DNA of 64,000 nucleotides, from positions 124,001-188,000 of the forward strand of contig NZ_JUGR01000004.1 in NCBI RefSeq assembly GCF_000800015.1, given 5' to 3'. This stretch comes from Terriglobus sp. TAA 43. GTDB lineage: Bacteria > Acidobacteriota > Terriglobia > Terriglobales > Acidobacteriaceae. The position numbers were made by a program, and so were the translations under genes. The notes beneath the pieces are model-generated. The model had not been told where the DNA came from. It did no database searches and saw only the letters and a program-made list of their open reading frames with translations. This document shows, piece by piece, positions 50,923 to 59,219 of this stretch; the first letter of the stretch is position 1, and every line of letters starts with the position of its first letter.

Positions 50923-52464
50923 TTATTTTCCGCGGTTGGCCAATGCTGCGGCCTTCTTCTGTGCTTCCATGAAGCGGCGGAAACGATCGAGCGAACGCGC
51001 CTTGCCGAAGACGACCAGCGATTCCAACAACGGCGGCGATGCCGTGCTGCCGGTGAGGATGGCGCGTAGCAGCATGAAGCCTTCCTTGACGCTCCATTCC
51101 TTTGCGGTAAGAACACCGCGGACGGCTGCGTCGATGGCTTCGGTGGTCCAGTCGCTGCCTTCGAGTGCAGTGAGCAGGTCAGCGGCGAAGGCGAGTGTGT
51201 CTTCCAGCGTGCGCTTCTTAGGAACGAACAGTTCCGGCGTGGGCATGATGTTGTCCGCGAAGAAGAAGCCGGTCATGTCGCCGAACTGGCCGAGGGTCTC
51301 GATGCGTGTCTGCACAAGCGGCGCGATGGCCTTGATGTAGTCGTCGCTGAGGATGGTCTGGCGCAGTGCGGTGAAGAAGTCATCTGGCGACAGCTTGCGG
51401 AGGTATTCGCCGTTCATCCACTTGAGCTTGACCAGATCGAAGACCGGACCGCCGAGCGAGATGCGCTGGAAGTCGAACTTCTGCTTCATGTCCTCGATGG
51501 AGAAGATGTCCGAGAGCTTCATGTCGAGGCCCTTGCTGACGATCTCCTGCTCGGTGGGCTGCGCCATGCCGCCGCCCATGAGGCCGAGGTAGTTGAGGAG
51601 CGCCTGCGGCAGGAAGCCGGCCTGGCGATAGTAGATGAGCGAGACGGGGTTCTTGCGCTTGCTGATCTTGCTCTTGTCGATGTTGCGCAGCAGCGGCATG
51701 TGCCAGAAGCGCGGCAGTTCCCAACCGAAAGCCTGGTAGAGCAGAACGTGCTTGGGCGTGGAGCTGATCCACTCTTCCGCGCGGATGACGTCGGTGATGC
51801 CCATCAGGTGGTCGTCAACAACGTTGGCGAGGTGATAGGTGGGGTAGCCGTCGGATTTGAGCAGCACCTGGTCGTCCACGTTGTGGTGGTCGAAGGTGAT
51901 GTCGCCGCGCAGTTCATCGCGGAAGGTGGTCGACGAGATGCCGGGGCCCTTTTCGCCGTTGGGTACGCGGAGGCGCACGGTGTATGGCTTGCCGAGGGCA
52001 ACGGCTTCTTCGGCCTGCTCCTTGGTGTAGTAGCGGCTGGGGCCGTTGTACTTGGGCGCGGTCTTGGCGGCCATCTGGGCCTTGCGCTCTTCGTCCAGCT
52101 CTTCCGGCGTTTCGAAGGCGCGGTAGGCTGCGCCACTGTCGATCAGCTTCTGGCAGAACTCGCGATAGATTTCGGTGCGTTCGCTCTGGCGATAGGGGCC
52201 GACGGGGCCGCCGACATCCGGACCCTCGTCCCACTGGAGGCCGACCCAGCGGAGAGAGTCGAAGATCATCTGCTCGCTGGTGGAGACGAAGCGTGTGCGG
52301 TCGGTGTCCTCAATGCGGAGGATGAATTTGCCGCCACGCTGCTGGGCGAAAAGGTAGTTGAGCAGGCCGATGTAAGCCGTGCCGACGTGCGGATCACCCG
52401 TGGGTGACGGTGCGATACGGACGCGAACGGGCGCCGTCGCTTTATTGATGAATTCGGAAGTCAT
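50923..52464 (-). CDS. gltX: Glutamyl-tRNA synthetase
   Basis: Class I aminoacyl-tRNA synthetase charging tRNA-Glu. The length of 513 is close to E. coli GltX (471). RIAPSPTGDPHVGTAYIG (about 17-34) holds the HIGH-like motif. KISKRKN (about 265) is the KMSKS equivalent. The alpha-helical anticodon-binding part is at the C-terminus. Whether it is discriminating or also charges tRNA-Gln cannot be judged here. It leads the gltX-lptE-holA-HAD run. Confidence 0.96.
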   Translation of the reverse strand: MTSEFINKATAPVRVRIAPSPTGDPHVGTAYIGLLNYLFAQQRGGKFILRIEDTDRTRFVSTSEQMIFDSLRWVGLQWDEGPDVGGPVGPYRQSERTEIYREFCQKLIDSGAAYRAFETPEELDEERKAQMAAKTAPKYNGPSRYYTKEQAEEAVALGKPYTVRLRVPNGEKGPGISSTTFRDELRGDITFDHHNVDDQVLLKSDGYPTYHLANVVDDHLMGITDVIRAEEWISSTPKHVLLYQAFGWELPRFWHMPLLRNIDKSKISKRKNPVSLIYYRQAGFLPQALLNYLGLMGGGMAQPTEQEIVSKGLDMKLSDIFSIEDMKQKFDFQRISLGGPVFDLVKLKWMNGEYLRKLSPDDFFTALRQTILSDDYIKAIAPLVQTRIETLGQFGDMTGFFFADNIMPTPELFVPKKRTLEDTLAFAADLLTALEGSDWTTEAIDAAVRGVLTAKEWSVKEGFMLLRAILTGSTASPPLLESLVVFGKARSLDRFRRFMEAQKKAAALANRGK

Positions 52465-52503
52465 GCCACTGTTGATTCTACCGTTTCGGCGAGATCAACC
52501 TGG

Positions 52504-52878
52504 TCAGGCTGTTGGGTTCGGGTCCGTCGGCGGTGGCACGTAGGGCGGTTGCTGTGGCGGATAAGCTGGCGGCGCGCCATATGCCGTCGGCGGAACATAG
52601 CCCGGCTGCGGAGGGTACGGTGGTGGATAGGGTGGATATTCCGGGCCTAATGGGATCACGTTCCAGCGTGAGAAGGCCAGCACGTACAGCATGATGAGAT
52701 TCACCAGCGGCAGGATCATGAGCAACGACAGGGCGGGTGTCATGCCGGCTTTTTTGAAGATCTGCCAGTAGGGCACGACTTTGATCACGCACACAACGAT
52801 CATGCCTAAGAAGATGAAAGGGATCATCGCCATCATCATGGCGTGAATCTGTGCTGGATCGGGCGGCGTGTGCTGCAT
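52504..52878 (-). CDS. Small membrane protein with proline/tyrosine-rich tail
   Basis: A 124-residue protein with two TM helices (about residues 15-37 and 48-68) and a hydrophilic tail of repeated YPP/PPY units (about 78-124) that should be unstructured. The ATG at 52878 has GGAGG about 10 nt upstream. Proteins of this layout are often annotated as DUF-type membrane proteins with a Pro-rich tail; no function is assigned. It precedes gltX by 39 nt on the same strand. Confidence 0.7.
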   Translation of the reverse strand: MQHTPPDPAQIHAMMMAMIPFIFLGMIVVCVIKVVPYWQIFKKAGMTPALSLLMILPLVNLIMLYVLAFSRWNVIPLGPEYPPYPPPYPPQPGYVPPTAYGAPPAYPPQQPPYVPPPTDPNPTA

Positions 52879-52946
52879 GCGCGATGGGCCTCCGGGTGAT
52901 GGCTGCAAGCGTACACCCGGAGCATGGATTTTTCAGCAGGAAACTC

Positions 52947-53567
52947 TTAGGTCAGGTCGTCGGTGTCGAAGGTGGGTTTGCGGCCCAGGCGCGCCATGTT
53001 GTGCGGCTCTTCTTCGCCCATGAGGGTGCGAACGACTACGTCGACTTCGGTGGGGTCGTCGATTTCTGCGACTAGCTTCTTTGGCTCGTCGAGGCCTGCG
53101 ATGGATTCGAGCAGAACGGTGACGTGAGCGACGGCGGTGCCTTCCTGCGGCAGGCCTTCGGGGGTTTTGGCCTTGATGCTTACATCGCGTTCGGAGACGT
53201 GAAGCAGCTCGGCTACGCGGGCACGCATCTCGCCTGCGATGGGCACGAGTTTCGGGCGCATCATGATGAGTACGCAGTCAAGGTTGACGATGCGGTAGCC
53301 GGCGGTGGCGATCTCTTCGAGTGCCGTTTCGAGGAAGATGGTAGAGTCGGCGTTCTTCCAGCGCATGTCGCTGGGTGGGAAGAAGGTGCCAATGTCGCCT
53401 GCGGAGACTGCTCCGAGCAGGGCGTCGGTGATGGCATGGAGCAGCAGATCGCCGTCCGAATGGCCGGCGAGGCCCTCAGGGTGGTCAATCTTCAAGCCGC
53501 CAATCACCAACGGTACGCCTGGCTTGAACGCGTGCGAATCAAAGCCATACCCAATCCTCATGCCCAT
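52947..53567 (-). CDS. ispF: 2-C-methyl-D-erythritol 2,4-cyclodiphosphate synthase with C-terminal extension
   Basis: MEP-pathway enzyme cyclising CDP-ME 2-phosphate. GYGFDSHAF (metal ligands Asp and His near residues 10-12), GHSDGDLLLHAITDALLGA and KAKTPEGLP are intact. The domain ends near residue 160, as in other IspF proteins. About 45 further residues form an acidic, Met/Arg-containing tail of unknown role. ATG 53567 is used; ATG 53561 is an alternative. Confidence 0.93.
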   Translation of the reverse strand: MGMRIGYGFDSHAFKPGVPLVIGGLKIDHPEGLAGHSDGDLLLHAITDALLGAVSAGDIGTFFPPSDMRWKNADSTIFLETALEEIATAGYRIVNLDCVLIMMRPKLVPIAGEMRARVAELLHVSERDVSIKAKTPEGLPQEGTAVAHVTVLLESIAGLDEPKKLVAEIDDPTEVDVVVRTLMGEEEPHNMARLGRKPTFDTDDLT

Positions 53568-53630
53568 CGTGCTGCCTCATGCCCGCGGTGTGTTCACGCG
53601 GTTTCTTGCCAAGTCTGCATTTTAAGCATA

Positions 53631-53660
53631 AACGCCCGGCTGCTCAGACAGCCGGGCGTT
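53631..53660 (-). terminator. Hairpin terminator of the 38-aa peptide gene
   Basis: A perfect 12-bp stem, AACGCCCGGCTG with its complement, and a 6-nt loop. On the minus strand it is followed by TTTATGCTTAAAAT. It begins 17 nt after the peptide stop codon and shields ispF from upstream reading. Confidence 0.7.
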
Positions 53661-53677
53661 AGAAGAAAGCAGATGCG

Positions 53678-53794
53678 CTACTTCACGTCCATTTTGGTCG
53701 GGGAGACGGCGGTGTTTTGCGCGGATGTTTCCGCGGAAGGCGAAAGGTAGGCGTGGACCACCAGCAATGCTGCAGCGGCCAGGATGCTGTTCAT
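53678..53794 (-). CDS. 38-aa peptide with hydrophobic N-terminus
   Basis: ATG at 53792-53794 preceded by GGAGAAGCT, stop TAG at 53678-53680, and a strong hairpin 17 nt downstream. The peptide starts MNSILAAAALLVVHAYLSPS and ends in a polar stretch with SPTKMDVK, so it looks like a short exported or membrane-inserted peptide. No family is recognised. The complete set of SD, ORF and terminator argues for a real small gene. Confidence 0.55.
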   Translation of the reverse strand: MNSILAAAALLVVHAYLSPSAETSAQNTAVSPTKMDVK

Positions 53795-54002
53795 AGCTTC
53801 TCCAGAAAATGAATGAATTGGGGCGGAATCGCTGCTGGAGAGAAAAGGGGTCAGCGTACACGCAGATGAAAGGAGATACGGGGAGACTTCGCCCTGGTTC
53901 CATAAGAATGTTGAGTTTTCTAGATTTCAGCAGTGTTTTTGATTTGTGCGACGCAGGGCCGTTGTGCGTTGTCGCACCGTTACGGGCTATACTGCACATC
54001 CT

Positions 54003-54704
54003 ATGGTTGTTCACGCAATTCTTCCGGCGGCGGGGTTGGGCACGCGTATGGCTGTGCCTGGTGCCAGTGCCAAGCAGTTTCTTTCGCTCGGCGGTGTGCC
54101 GATCCTGATCCACAGCGTTCGCGCGTTTGCGGACAAGGCGAATGTATCCACTGTGACGGTTGCTGTGCGGCAGACCGAGATCGATCATGTTCGTGCGCAG
54201 CTTGCGCAATACGGCTTTGGCGACAAGGTTCGTGTGGTGACCGGAGGCGAGACGCGGCAGGAGTCCGTCGCTTCTGCTCTGTGGTCGCTGGATGCGAATG
54301 ATGAAGACATTGTGCTGGTGCACGATGCGGTGCGACCGCTGATTGAGCCGGCTACGATCGAGCGCACGATTGAGGCGATCGTCAAACATGGTGCAGCGAT
54401 TGTGGGCATGGGTGCAATCGACACGATCAAGCTGGTGGAACGCACCGCGGATGGCGCGATCATCACCGGTACCGTGCCGCGCGAACGCGTGGTGCAGGCG
54501 CAGACGCCGCAGGGTGCTCGCTTTGTTGATCTGTCGCGCGCGTTTGATGAGGCTGAAGTGGATAGCTTCGCGGGCACCGATGAGGCGAGTCTGCTGGAGC
54601 GTGCGGGCATCACGGTGGCCGTGGTGCAGGGTTCGTCGACGAACCTGAAAATTACGCAGCCAGGCGATCTGGAACTTGCAGAGTTTTATCTGGCTCGCAG
54701 GTAA
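54003..54704 (+). CDS. ispD: 2-C-methyl-D-erythritol 4-phosphate cytidylyltransferase
   Basis: MEP-pathway enzyme forming CDP-ME from MEP and CTP. It has 233 residues. The nucleotide-binding AAGLGTRM is at 8-15, then VHDAVRPL near 102, VPRERVVQAQTPQG near 155 and GTDEASLLE near 195. The ATG at 54003 has no SD, but TATACT lies at 53987-53992, 10 nt before it, so a very short leader or leaderless mRNA is possible. It is divergent from the 38-aa peptide gene and near ispF, but not in one operon with it. Confidence 0.93.
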   Translation: MVVHAILPAAGLGTRMAVPGASAKQFLSLGGVPILIHSVRAFADKANVSTVTVAVRQTEIDHVRAQLAQYGFGDKVRVVTGGETRQESVASALWSLDANDEDIVLVHDAVRPLIEPATIERTIEAIVKHGAAIVGMGAIDTIKLVERTADGAIITGTVPRERVVQAQTPQGARFVDLSRAFDEAEVDSFAGTDEASLLERAGITVAVVQGSSTNLKITQPGDLELAEFYLARR

Positions 54705-54799
54705 ACGCATCGTCGTAATGCGGGAACGAATGTGGCGCGAATAGCCATGGATGATTTGCGTGGTGACGCGGCTGATCGCGATACCATTGCCACGACCCC

Positions 54800-57082
54800 A
54801 TGAAGACACTTGCTCTTGCTGCTCTCCTTGTTGCCTCCGCTGCGTTTGCGCAAACCGTTCCGCAAGCGAATGATCGTTTGATCTTTCAAACGCAGAATGG
54901 CTGGTCGCCGCGTGTGAATGTGGAGGCTGGCTCGGTGATGGTCTATGGCATCAGCGAGAGCATGCCGGATCGCATCAAGTCGTGGAAGGACCATGGCTAT
55001 CGCGTGACGGTGATGACCGGCGTTGCGTGGGGCACGTATGGCGACTACCTGCGTGGCGAGTTTGATGGCAAGGAACACTGGGATGAGACGCAGCAGGAAT
55101 CCAGCGGCAAGCTGATTCTGCATGGTGGTAAAGAGGTGCCGTATGTGGCTCCTTCGGAGAGCTATGGCAAGTATCTGAGCCGTGGTGTGCTGCGTGCTTT
55201 GGATGCGGGTGCTGAAGCCATCTATCTTGAGGAGCCGGAGTTCTGGGCTCGCGCGGGTTGGTCGGAATCATTTAAGCGTGAGTGGGCCGCTTATTATCAC
55301 GAGCCCTGGATTGCGCCGGATTCGTCGCCGGATGCGCAGTATCGTGCGAGTAAGTTGAAGTACTTCCTGTATCAGCGTGCGCTGGCGCAGGTGTTTGCTG
55401 CGGTGCGCGTGTGGGGTAAGGAGCATGGCAAGGTTGTGCCTTGCTATGTGGCGACGCATTCGCTGATCAACTATGCACAGTGGCAGATTGTTTCGCCGGA
55501 GTCGTCGCTGCTGGATGTTGGCGCGGATGGATACATTGCGCAGGTGTGGACGGGCACGAGTCGCGCGGTGAATGTGTATCAGGGCGTGAAGGCAGAGCGC
55601 ACGTTTGAGACGGCATTTCTGGAGTACGGCGCGTTGCAGAACATTGCGCGTTCCAGCGGCAAACGCATCTGGTACCTGAATGATCCCATTGAAGACAATC
55701 CCAATCATTCGTGGATTGATTACAAGCGCAACTGGGAGTCGACGCTGGTGGCTTCGTTGTTGCAGCCTGAGGTGAGCAGCTACGAGATTCTGCCGTGGCC
55801 GGATCGTATCTTCGGGCCGAAGGCGTTGCGTCCTTCTACGGAGCCGACGGAGGCAAATCCGAAGCCGCAGCGCACGTTTATTCCGGCTGAGTATGAGACG
55901 GAGTTGCAGACCGTGTTTCATGCGCTGGGACAGATGCAGGGGCAGACGGCGAAGTGGCAGGTGAGTGGCACGCAAAACATTGGCGTGTTGGTGAGTGACA
56001 CGTTGATGTTTCAACGTGCGAAGCCGCTGCCTTCCGATGCTGATCTGGGCAACTTCTATGGCATGGCGTTGCCGTTGGTGATGCACGGTGTTCCTGTTGA
56101 GCCGGTGCAGATTGAAAGCACGTATCGCGGTAAGGATGCCGCGGATTTTCTGAAGCAGTACAAGGTTCTGTTTCTTACCTATGAGGGACAGAAGCCGCCG
56201 TCGCCCAAGTTTCATGATGCGATTGCTGCGTGGGTGAAGGCTGGTGGTGCGCTGGTGGTGATGGATAACGATGGCGATCCTTACAACCATGCGCAGGATT
56301 GGTGGAATGACAACGGCAAGACGCAGGTGATTCCGCGTGAGTTGTTGTTCCACGCACTTGGGCTGGATGCGGCGAAGGAAGGGACACATTACGTAGGCAA
56401 GGGTGTAGTGATCTTCCGCAAGGTTTCGCCTTCTGAGGTTGCGCAGGATGTGAAGGGGCCGGATGCGGTGCTTGCTGTGGCGAAGGAGGCTGCGACGCAG
56501 GTGAAGTTGCCGTGGCGTGAGTCGTCTGCGTTGGTGTTGCGGCGTGGGCCGTTTGTGATTGCCTCTGGGTTTGATCGACCGGAAGGCACACCGGAGCGTG
56601 CGATTACGCGTGTTGCGAACAGCGCTGTTGCTTCACTCGATAAGAACAACACCAGCAATGTGACGCATGATGAGGCTGTTGTATTGCCGCACACAACACC
56701 TGCTCCTACGGTGTTGAGTGGTGAGTATGTTGATCTGTTCGACGCGCATTTGAAGCTGGTGCAGAACCCGCAGGTGGCAGAGGGAGAGCGGCGTTTGTTG
56801 CTTGACCCTTCTGTTGTTGCCAAGGGCAAGGCGCATGTTCTTGCCGCGAGTGCGAAGGTGACGGATGAGCAGGTGACTGCGAGTTCGCTGCGCTTTGCAG
56901 TGTCGAACATTGATGCTCGTGATGAGCATGATGTGACGGCTGTGCGGTTGATGTTGCCGCGTGCTGCGAAGAGTGTGACGGTGGACGGAAAGCCGCTCAC
57001 ACCCGGTAAGGACGAGAGCGGCACGTTGTTGCTGGAGTTTAAGGCGAGCGCAACGCCACAACAGGTTGCCGTGACGTTCTAG
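54800..57082 (+). CDS. Large secreted protein of unknown family, possibly glycoside-hydrolase-like
   Basis: A 760-residue protein with a signal peptide (residues 1-17, cut after AFA). Residues about 40-370 read like a TIM-barrel glycosidase: the pair EEPEFWARAGW near residue 145 offers acidic residues on a strand end. Residues about 395-560 resemble a beta-galactosidase-type trimerisation or amidotransferase-like domain (VLFLTYEGQKPPSPKFHDAI, GGALVVMDNDGDPYNH). The C-terminus (about 650-760) is a beta-sandwich. This order recalls GH42-like enzymes, but no signature is certain. Its stop shares bases with the convergent esterase stop. Confidence 0.65.
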   Translation: MKTLALAALLVASAAFAQTVPQANDRLIFQTQNGWSPRVNVEAGSVMVYGISESMPDRIKSWKDHGYRVTVMTGVAWGTYGDYLRGEFDGKEHWDETQQESSGKLILHGGKEVPYVAPSESYGKYLSRGVLRALDAGAEAIYLEEPEFWARAGWSESFKREWAAYYHEPWIAPDSSPDAQYRASKLKYFLYQRALAQVFAAVRVWGKEHGKVVPCYVATHSLINYAQWQIVSPESSLLDVGADGYIAQVWTGTSRAVNVYQGVKAERTFETAFLEYGALQNIARSSGKRIWYLNDPIEDNPNHSWIDYKRNWESTLVASLLQPEVSSYEILPWPDRIFGPKALRPSTEPTEANPKPQRTFIPAEYETELQTVFHALGQMQGQTAKWQVSGTQNIGVLVSDTLMFQRAKPLPSDADLGNFYGMALPLVMHGVPVEPVQIESTYRGKDAADFLKQYKVLFLTYEGQKPPSPKFHDAIAAWVKAGGALVVMDNDGDPYNHAQDWWNDNGKTQVIPRELLFHALGLDAAKEGTHYVGKGVVIFRKVSPSEVAQDVKGPDAVLAVAKEAATQVKLPWRESSALVLRRGPFVIASGFDRPEGTPERAITRVANSAVASLDKNNTSNVTHDEAVVLPHTTPAPTVLSGEYVDLFDAHLKLVQNPQVAEGERRLLLDPSVVAKGKAHVLAASAKVTDEQVTASSLRFAVSNIDARDEHDVTAVRLMLPRAAKSVTVDGKPLTPGKDESGTLLLEFKASATPQQVAVTF

Positions 57083-58041
57083 TTCAACATGCCGATGGTG
57101 TGCAGCCACACTTCGACGAGGTGTGGCCACGCCGTTGCGGGATACTTTGTTGGGCGCAGACCGAAGGCGTGCGCGCCTTCCGCGTAGGAATGGAACTCGA
57201 CCGGCACCTTGGCTTTGATGAGCGCGGCTTCGTAGCTGAGTGCGTCCCAGATGCTGTCCACGTTGTCGTTCTCGTTTTGAAGAAGGAACGTGGGCGGTGT
57301 CTGCGCATTGATGTGGCTTGCGATGTCTGGGTTCAGCTCCAGCGTGCCTTCTTTGAAGCCGAGATGACCGGGGTATAAAGCAACGGCGAAGTCGGGGCGG
57401 CAGCTTAGGTCGTCTGCGGCGTCTACGCGTGGATAGATGCGTTTGTCGAAGTGAACGCTCATTGCCGCAACCATGTGGCCGCCTGCAGAGAAGCCGAGCA
57501 CTCCGATCTTGTGTGGATTGATCTTCCATTCTGCAGCGTGTTGGCGAACGAGTCCCATGGTGCGTTGCGCATCGTCCAATGCGATGGGTGATCCGGGATA
57601 GGCACCCCAGTATGGTTTGGAGCGTGGTGCTGGCACGCGGTACTTTAACACGATGCAGGTGATGCCGCGCGTGGTGAGCCAGTCGCAGACCTCTGTACCT
57701 TCCAAGTCAATTGCGAGTTCCATGAAGCCGCCGCCAGGGAATACGACTACCGCAACGCCGGTGTTGTTTCCCTTGGGCGAGTAGACCGTCATGGTGGGTC
57801 GCGAGACGTTTTCAATGCCGCTGGATGGCTTGCCACCAATGAAGTACTTCGGGTCAGTCGTGGTCTCCATGCGCTCTGGACCCTTGGCTGGCAGGGCGTC
57901 GGGAATTTTGCCGGGCCAGATGGGAATTTGTGTGTGGCCGGGAGATGGCTGCCAGGTGTTGGCCTGCGCCCTGAGCATGGGCAGGCATGTGAAGACGACG
58001 AGGCAAAGGAGCAACAGACGCGCGGAACGCAGACGGCTCAT
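57079..58041 (-). CDS. Secreted alpha/beta hydrolase (esterase, acetylxylan-esterase-like)
   Basis: A 320-residue exported serine esterase. A signal peptide ends near LRAQA (residue 27). The oxyanion motif PGGGF is near 103, the nucleophile Ser is in GFSAGGH near 168, the acid is likely in NENDNVD near 262 and the His in GAHAFG near 293. It resembles BD-FAE/acetylxylan esterases that remove acyl groups from plant polysaccharide. Together with the 760-aa secreted protein and the glycoside hydrolase at 63174, this suggests polysaccharide use. Confidence 0.85.
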   Translation of the reverse strand: MSRLRSARLLLLCLVVFTCLPMLRAQANTWQPSPGHTQIPIWPGKIPDALPAKGPERMETTTDPKYFIGGKPSSGIENVSRPTMTVYSPKGNNTGVAVVVFPGGGFMELAIDLEGTEVCDWLTTRGITCIVLKYRVPAPRSKPYWGAYPGSPIALDDAQRTMGLVRQHAAEWKINPHKIGVLGFSAGGHMVAAMSVHFDKRIYPRVDAADDLSCRPDFAVALYPGHLGFKEGTLELNPDIASHINAQTPPTFLLQNENDNVDSIWDALSYEAALIKAKVPVEFHSYAEGAHAFGLRPTKYPATAWPHLVEVWLHTIGMLN

Positions 58042-58214
58042 GGGGAAACCTGATGTGTGGAGTGGTGCGGCAGCGGGATGCGCGCGGCGGCACCAGCACA
58101 GGCTACGCCCGCGGCCTGTGTATCCCTGTCGGAGGTATCCGCGTTGCTACTACGTCAGTTTCAGCATCTCGCTGGCTCGCTGGAAGCGTGCCAAAAATAT
58201 TTCTGAAAAAGTCC

Positions 58215-58250
58215 TTGGAATATATTCCGATATAGGAATATATTCTTACC
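58215..58250 (+). promoter_or_regulatory. ArsR promoter with twin palindromic operators
   Basis: GGAATATATTCC (58217-58228) and GGAATATATTCT (58235-58246) are two palindromes 18 bp apart. They coincide with a promoter TTGGAA (58215-58220), 18-nt spacer, TATATT (58239-58244). Transcription would start at the ATG (58251), giving leaderless mRNA. A dimeric ArsR bound here would block RNA polymerase. Confidence 0.75.
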
Positions 58251-58613
58251 ATGACACGGAGATCACATTCTGCGGATGTCTTCAGCGCCATCGCCGAGCC
58301 GCGGCGGCGAGAGGTTGTTGCGGTTCTTGCGGATGGCGAGGAGTATGCCGTCAATGAGATTGTGCTGCGGATGAAGATGGCTCAACCTGCCGTATCAAAG
58401 CACCTGAACGCCCTGCGCAAGGCTGGGGTGGTGACGGTGGTCAAACGTGGACAACATCGCATGTATCGCCTGGACGCGTTGGCGCTTAAACCGGTGCATG
58501 ACTGGGTGCGGGAATTCGAACGTTACTGGACGCACCAGGTGGATCAGATCAAGCAGCGTGCCGAGCAGAAGGCGCTGGAGAGATTGATTCGTATCGACAA
58601 AGACAAGAAGTAA
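58251..58613 (+). CDS. ArsR-family winged-helix repressor
   Basis: A 120-residue regulator. DVFSAIAEPRRREVVAVLADG (about 9-29) and the recognition helix region AQPAVSKHLNALRKAGVV (about 44-61), followed by the wing KRGQHRMYRL, are typical of the ArsR subgroup found beside SRPBCC genes. No metal-binding Cys pair is present, so metal sensing is unlikely. The start codon is 4 nt from the operator, with no SD. It is the first gene of the operon with the SRPBCC, micropeptide and DUF899 genes, and probably autorepresses it. Confidence 0.92.
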   Translation: MTRRSHSADVFSAIAEPRRREVVAVLADGEEYAVNEIVLRMKMAQPAVSKHLNALRKAGVVTVVKRGQHRMYRLDALALKPVHDWVREFERYWTHQVDQIKQRAEQKALERLIRIDKDKK

Positions 58614-58629
58614 ACCCAAAGGGGGAGCA

Positions 58630-59082
58630 ATGGCAGCCACAGTTATGGAAGGCGTTTTGCATGCCTTCGAAATCGTTAAGGAAGAACGGATCGCCGCACC
58701 GATTGACATCGTCTTCGAGACCATTCTGGAGCAGATGGGACCACTCAATTCCACTCCGGAAAAGCCGATGCCGATGGTGTTGGAGGCGTGGCCGGGAGGG
58801 CGCTGGTATCGCGATCTGGGCAATGATTCCGGTCATTTCTGGGGAAATGTGCAGGCCATCAAGGCGCCTTCGTTGCTTGAAATTTCAGGTCCTTTGTTTA
58901 TGTCGAATCCTGCTGTTTCGAATTTGCAGTATCGGCTTACAGAAGAAGATGGCGAAACTGTGATGCGCTTTCGGCATCGTGCGATGGGATGGGTCGGTGA
59001 TCAGGAACGTGGTGTGGATGCTGGCTGGAGCAACATGATTGAACGGATTCGTGAGGCTGTTGCGGAACGGGCGAGGAAATAG
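58630..59082 (+). CDS. SRPBCC/AHSA1-like protein
   Basis: A 150-residue START-like ligand-binding fold, often encoded with ArsR repressors. EIVKEERIAAPIDIVFETIL starts the fold, WPGGRWYRDLGNDSGHFWG and LEISGPLFM give the central strands, and the C-terminal long helix is WSNMIERIREAV. The ATG has a strong GGGGGAG upstream. It lies 16 nt after arsR. The ligand is unknown. Confidence 0.87.
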   Translation: MAATVMEGVLHAFEIVKEERIAAPIDIVFETILEQMGPLNSTPEKPMPMVLEAWPGGRWYRDLGNDSGHFWGNVQAIKAPSLLEISGPLFMSNPAVSNLQYRLTEEDGETVMRFRHRAMGWVGDQERGVDAGWSNMIERIREAVAERARK

Positions 59083-59084
59083 CC

Positions 59085-59219
59085 ATGTGTCCCTTTTGTA
59101 TTTCGACTGCGGTATGGATTGCGGCGGGTGTTGCATCTGCGGGAGGAGCTTCCGCGCTGGCTGTAAAAATTTGGAACTCAAAGACGCACAAACAGGAGGT
59201 GAGCGGTGACAACGAATGA
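59085..59219 (+). CDS. 44-aa membrane micropeptide with CPFC motif
   Basis: ATG 59085 lies 2 nt after the SRPBCC stop, and TGA 59217-59219 overlaps the start of the DUF899 gene by 14 nt, so translation is coupled on both sides. The peptide begins MCPFCISTAVWIAAG, continues as a Gly/Ala-rich TM helix, then has a basic tail (KIWNSKTHK). The Cys-Pro-Phe-Cys pair at residues 2-5 is a thioredoxin-like or metal-binding pattern. Confidence 0.68.
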   Translation: MCPFCISTAVWIAAGVASAGGASALAVKIWNSKTHKQEVSGDNE

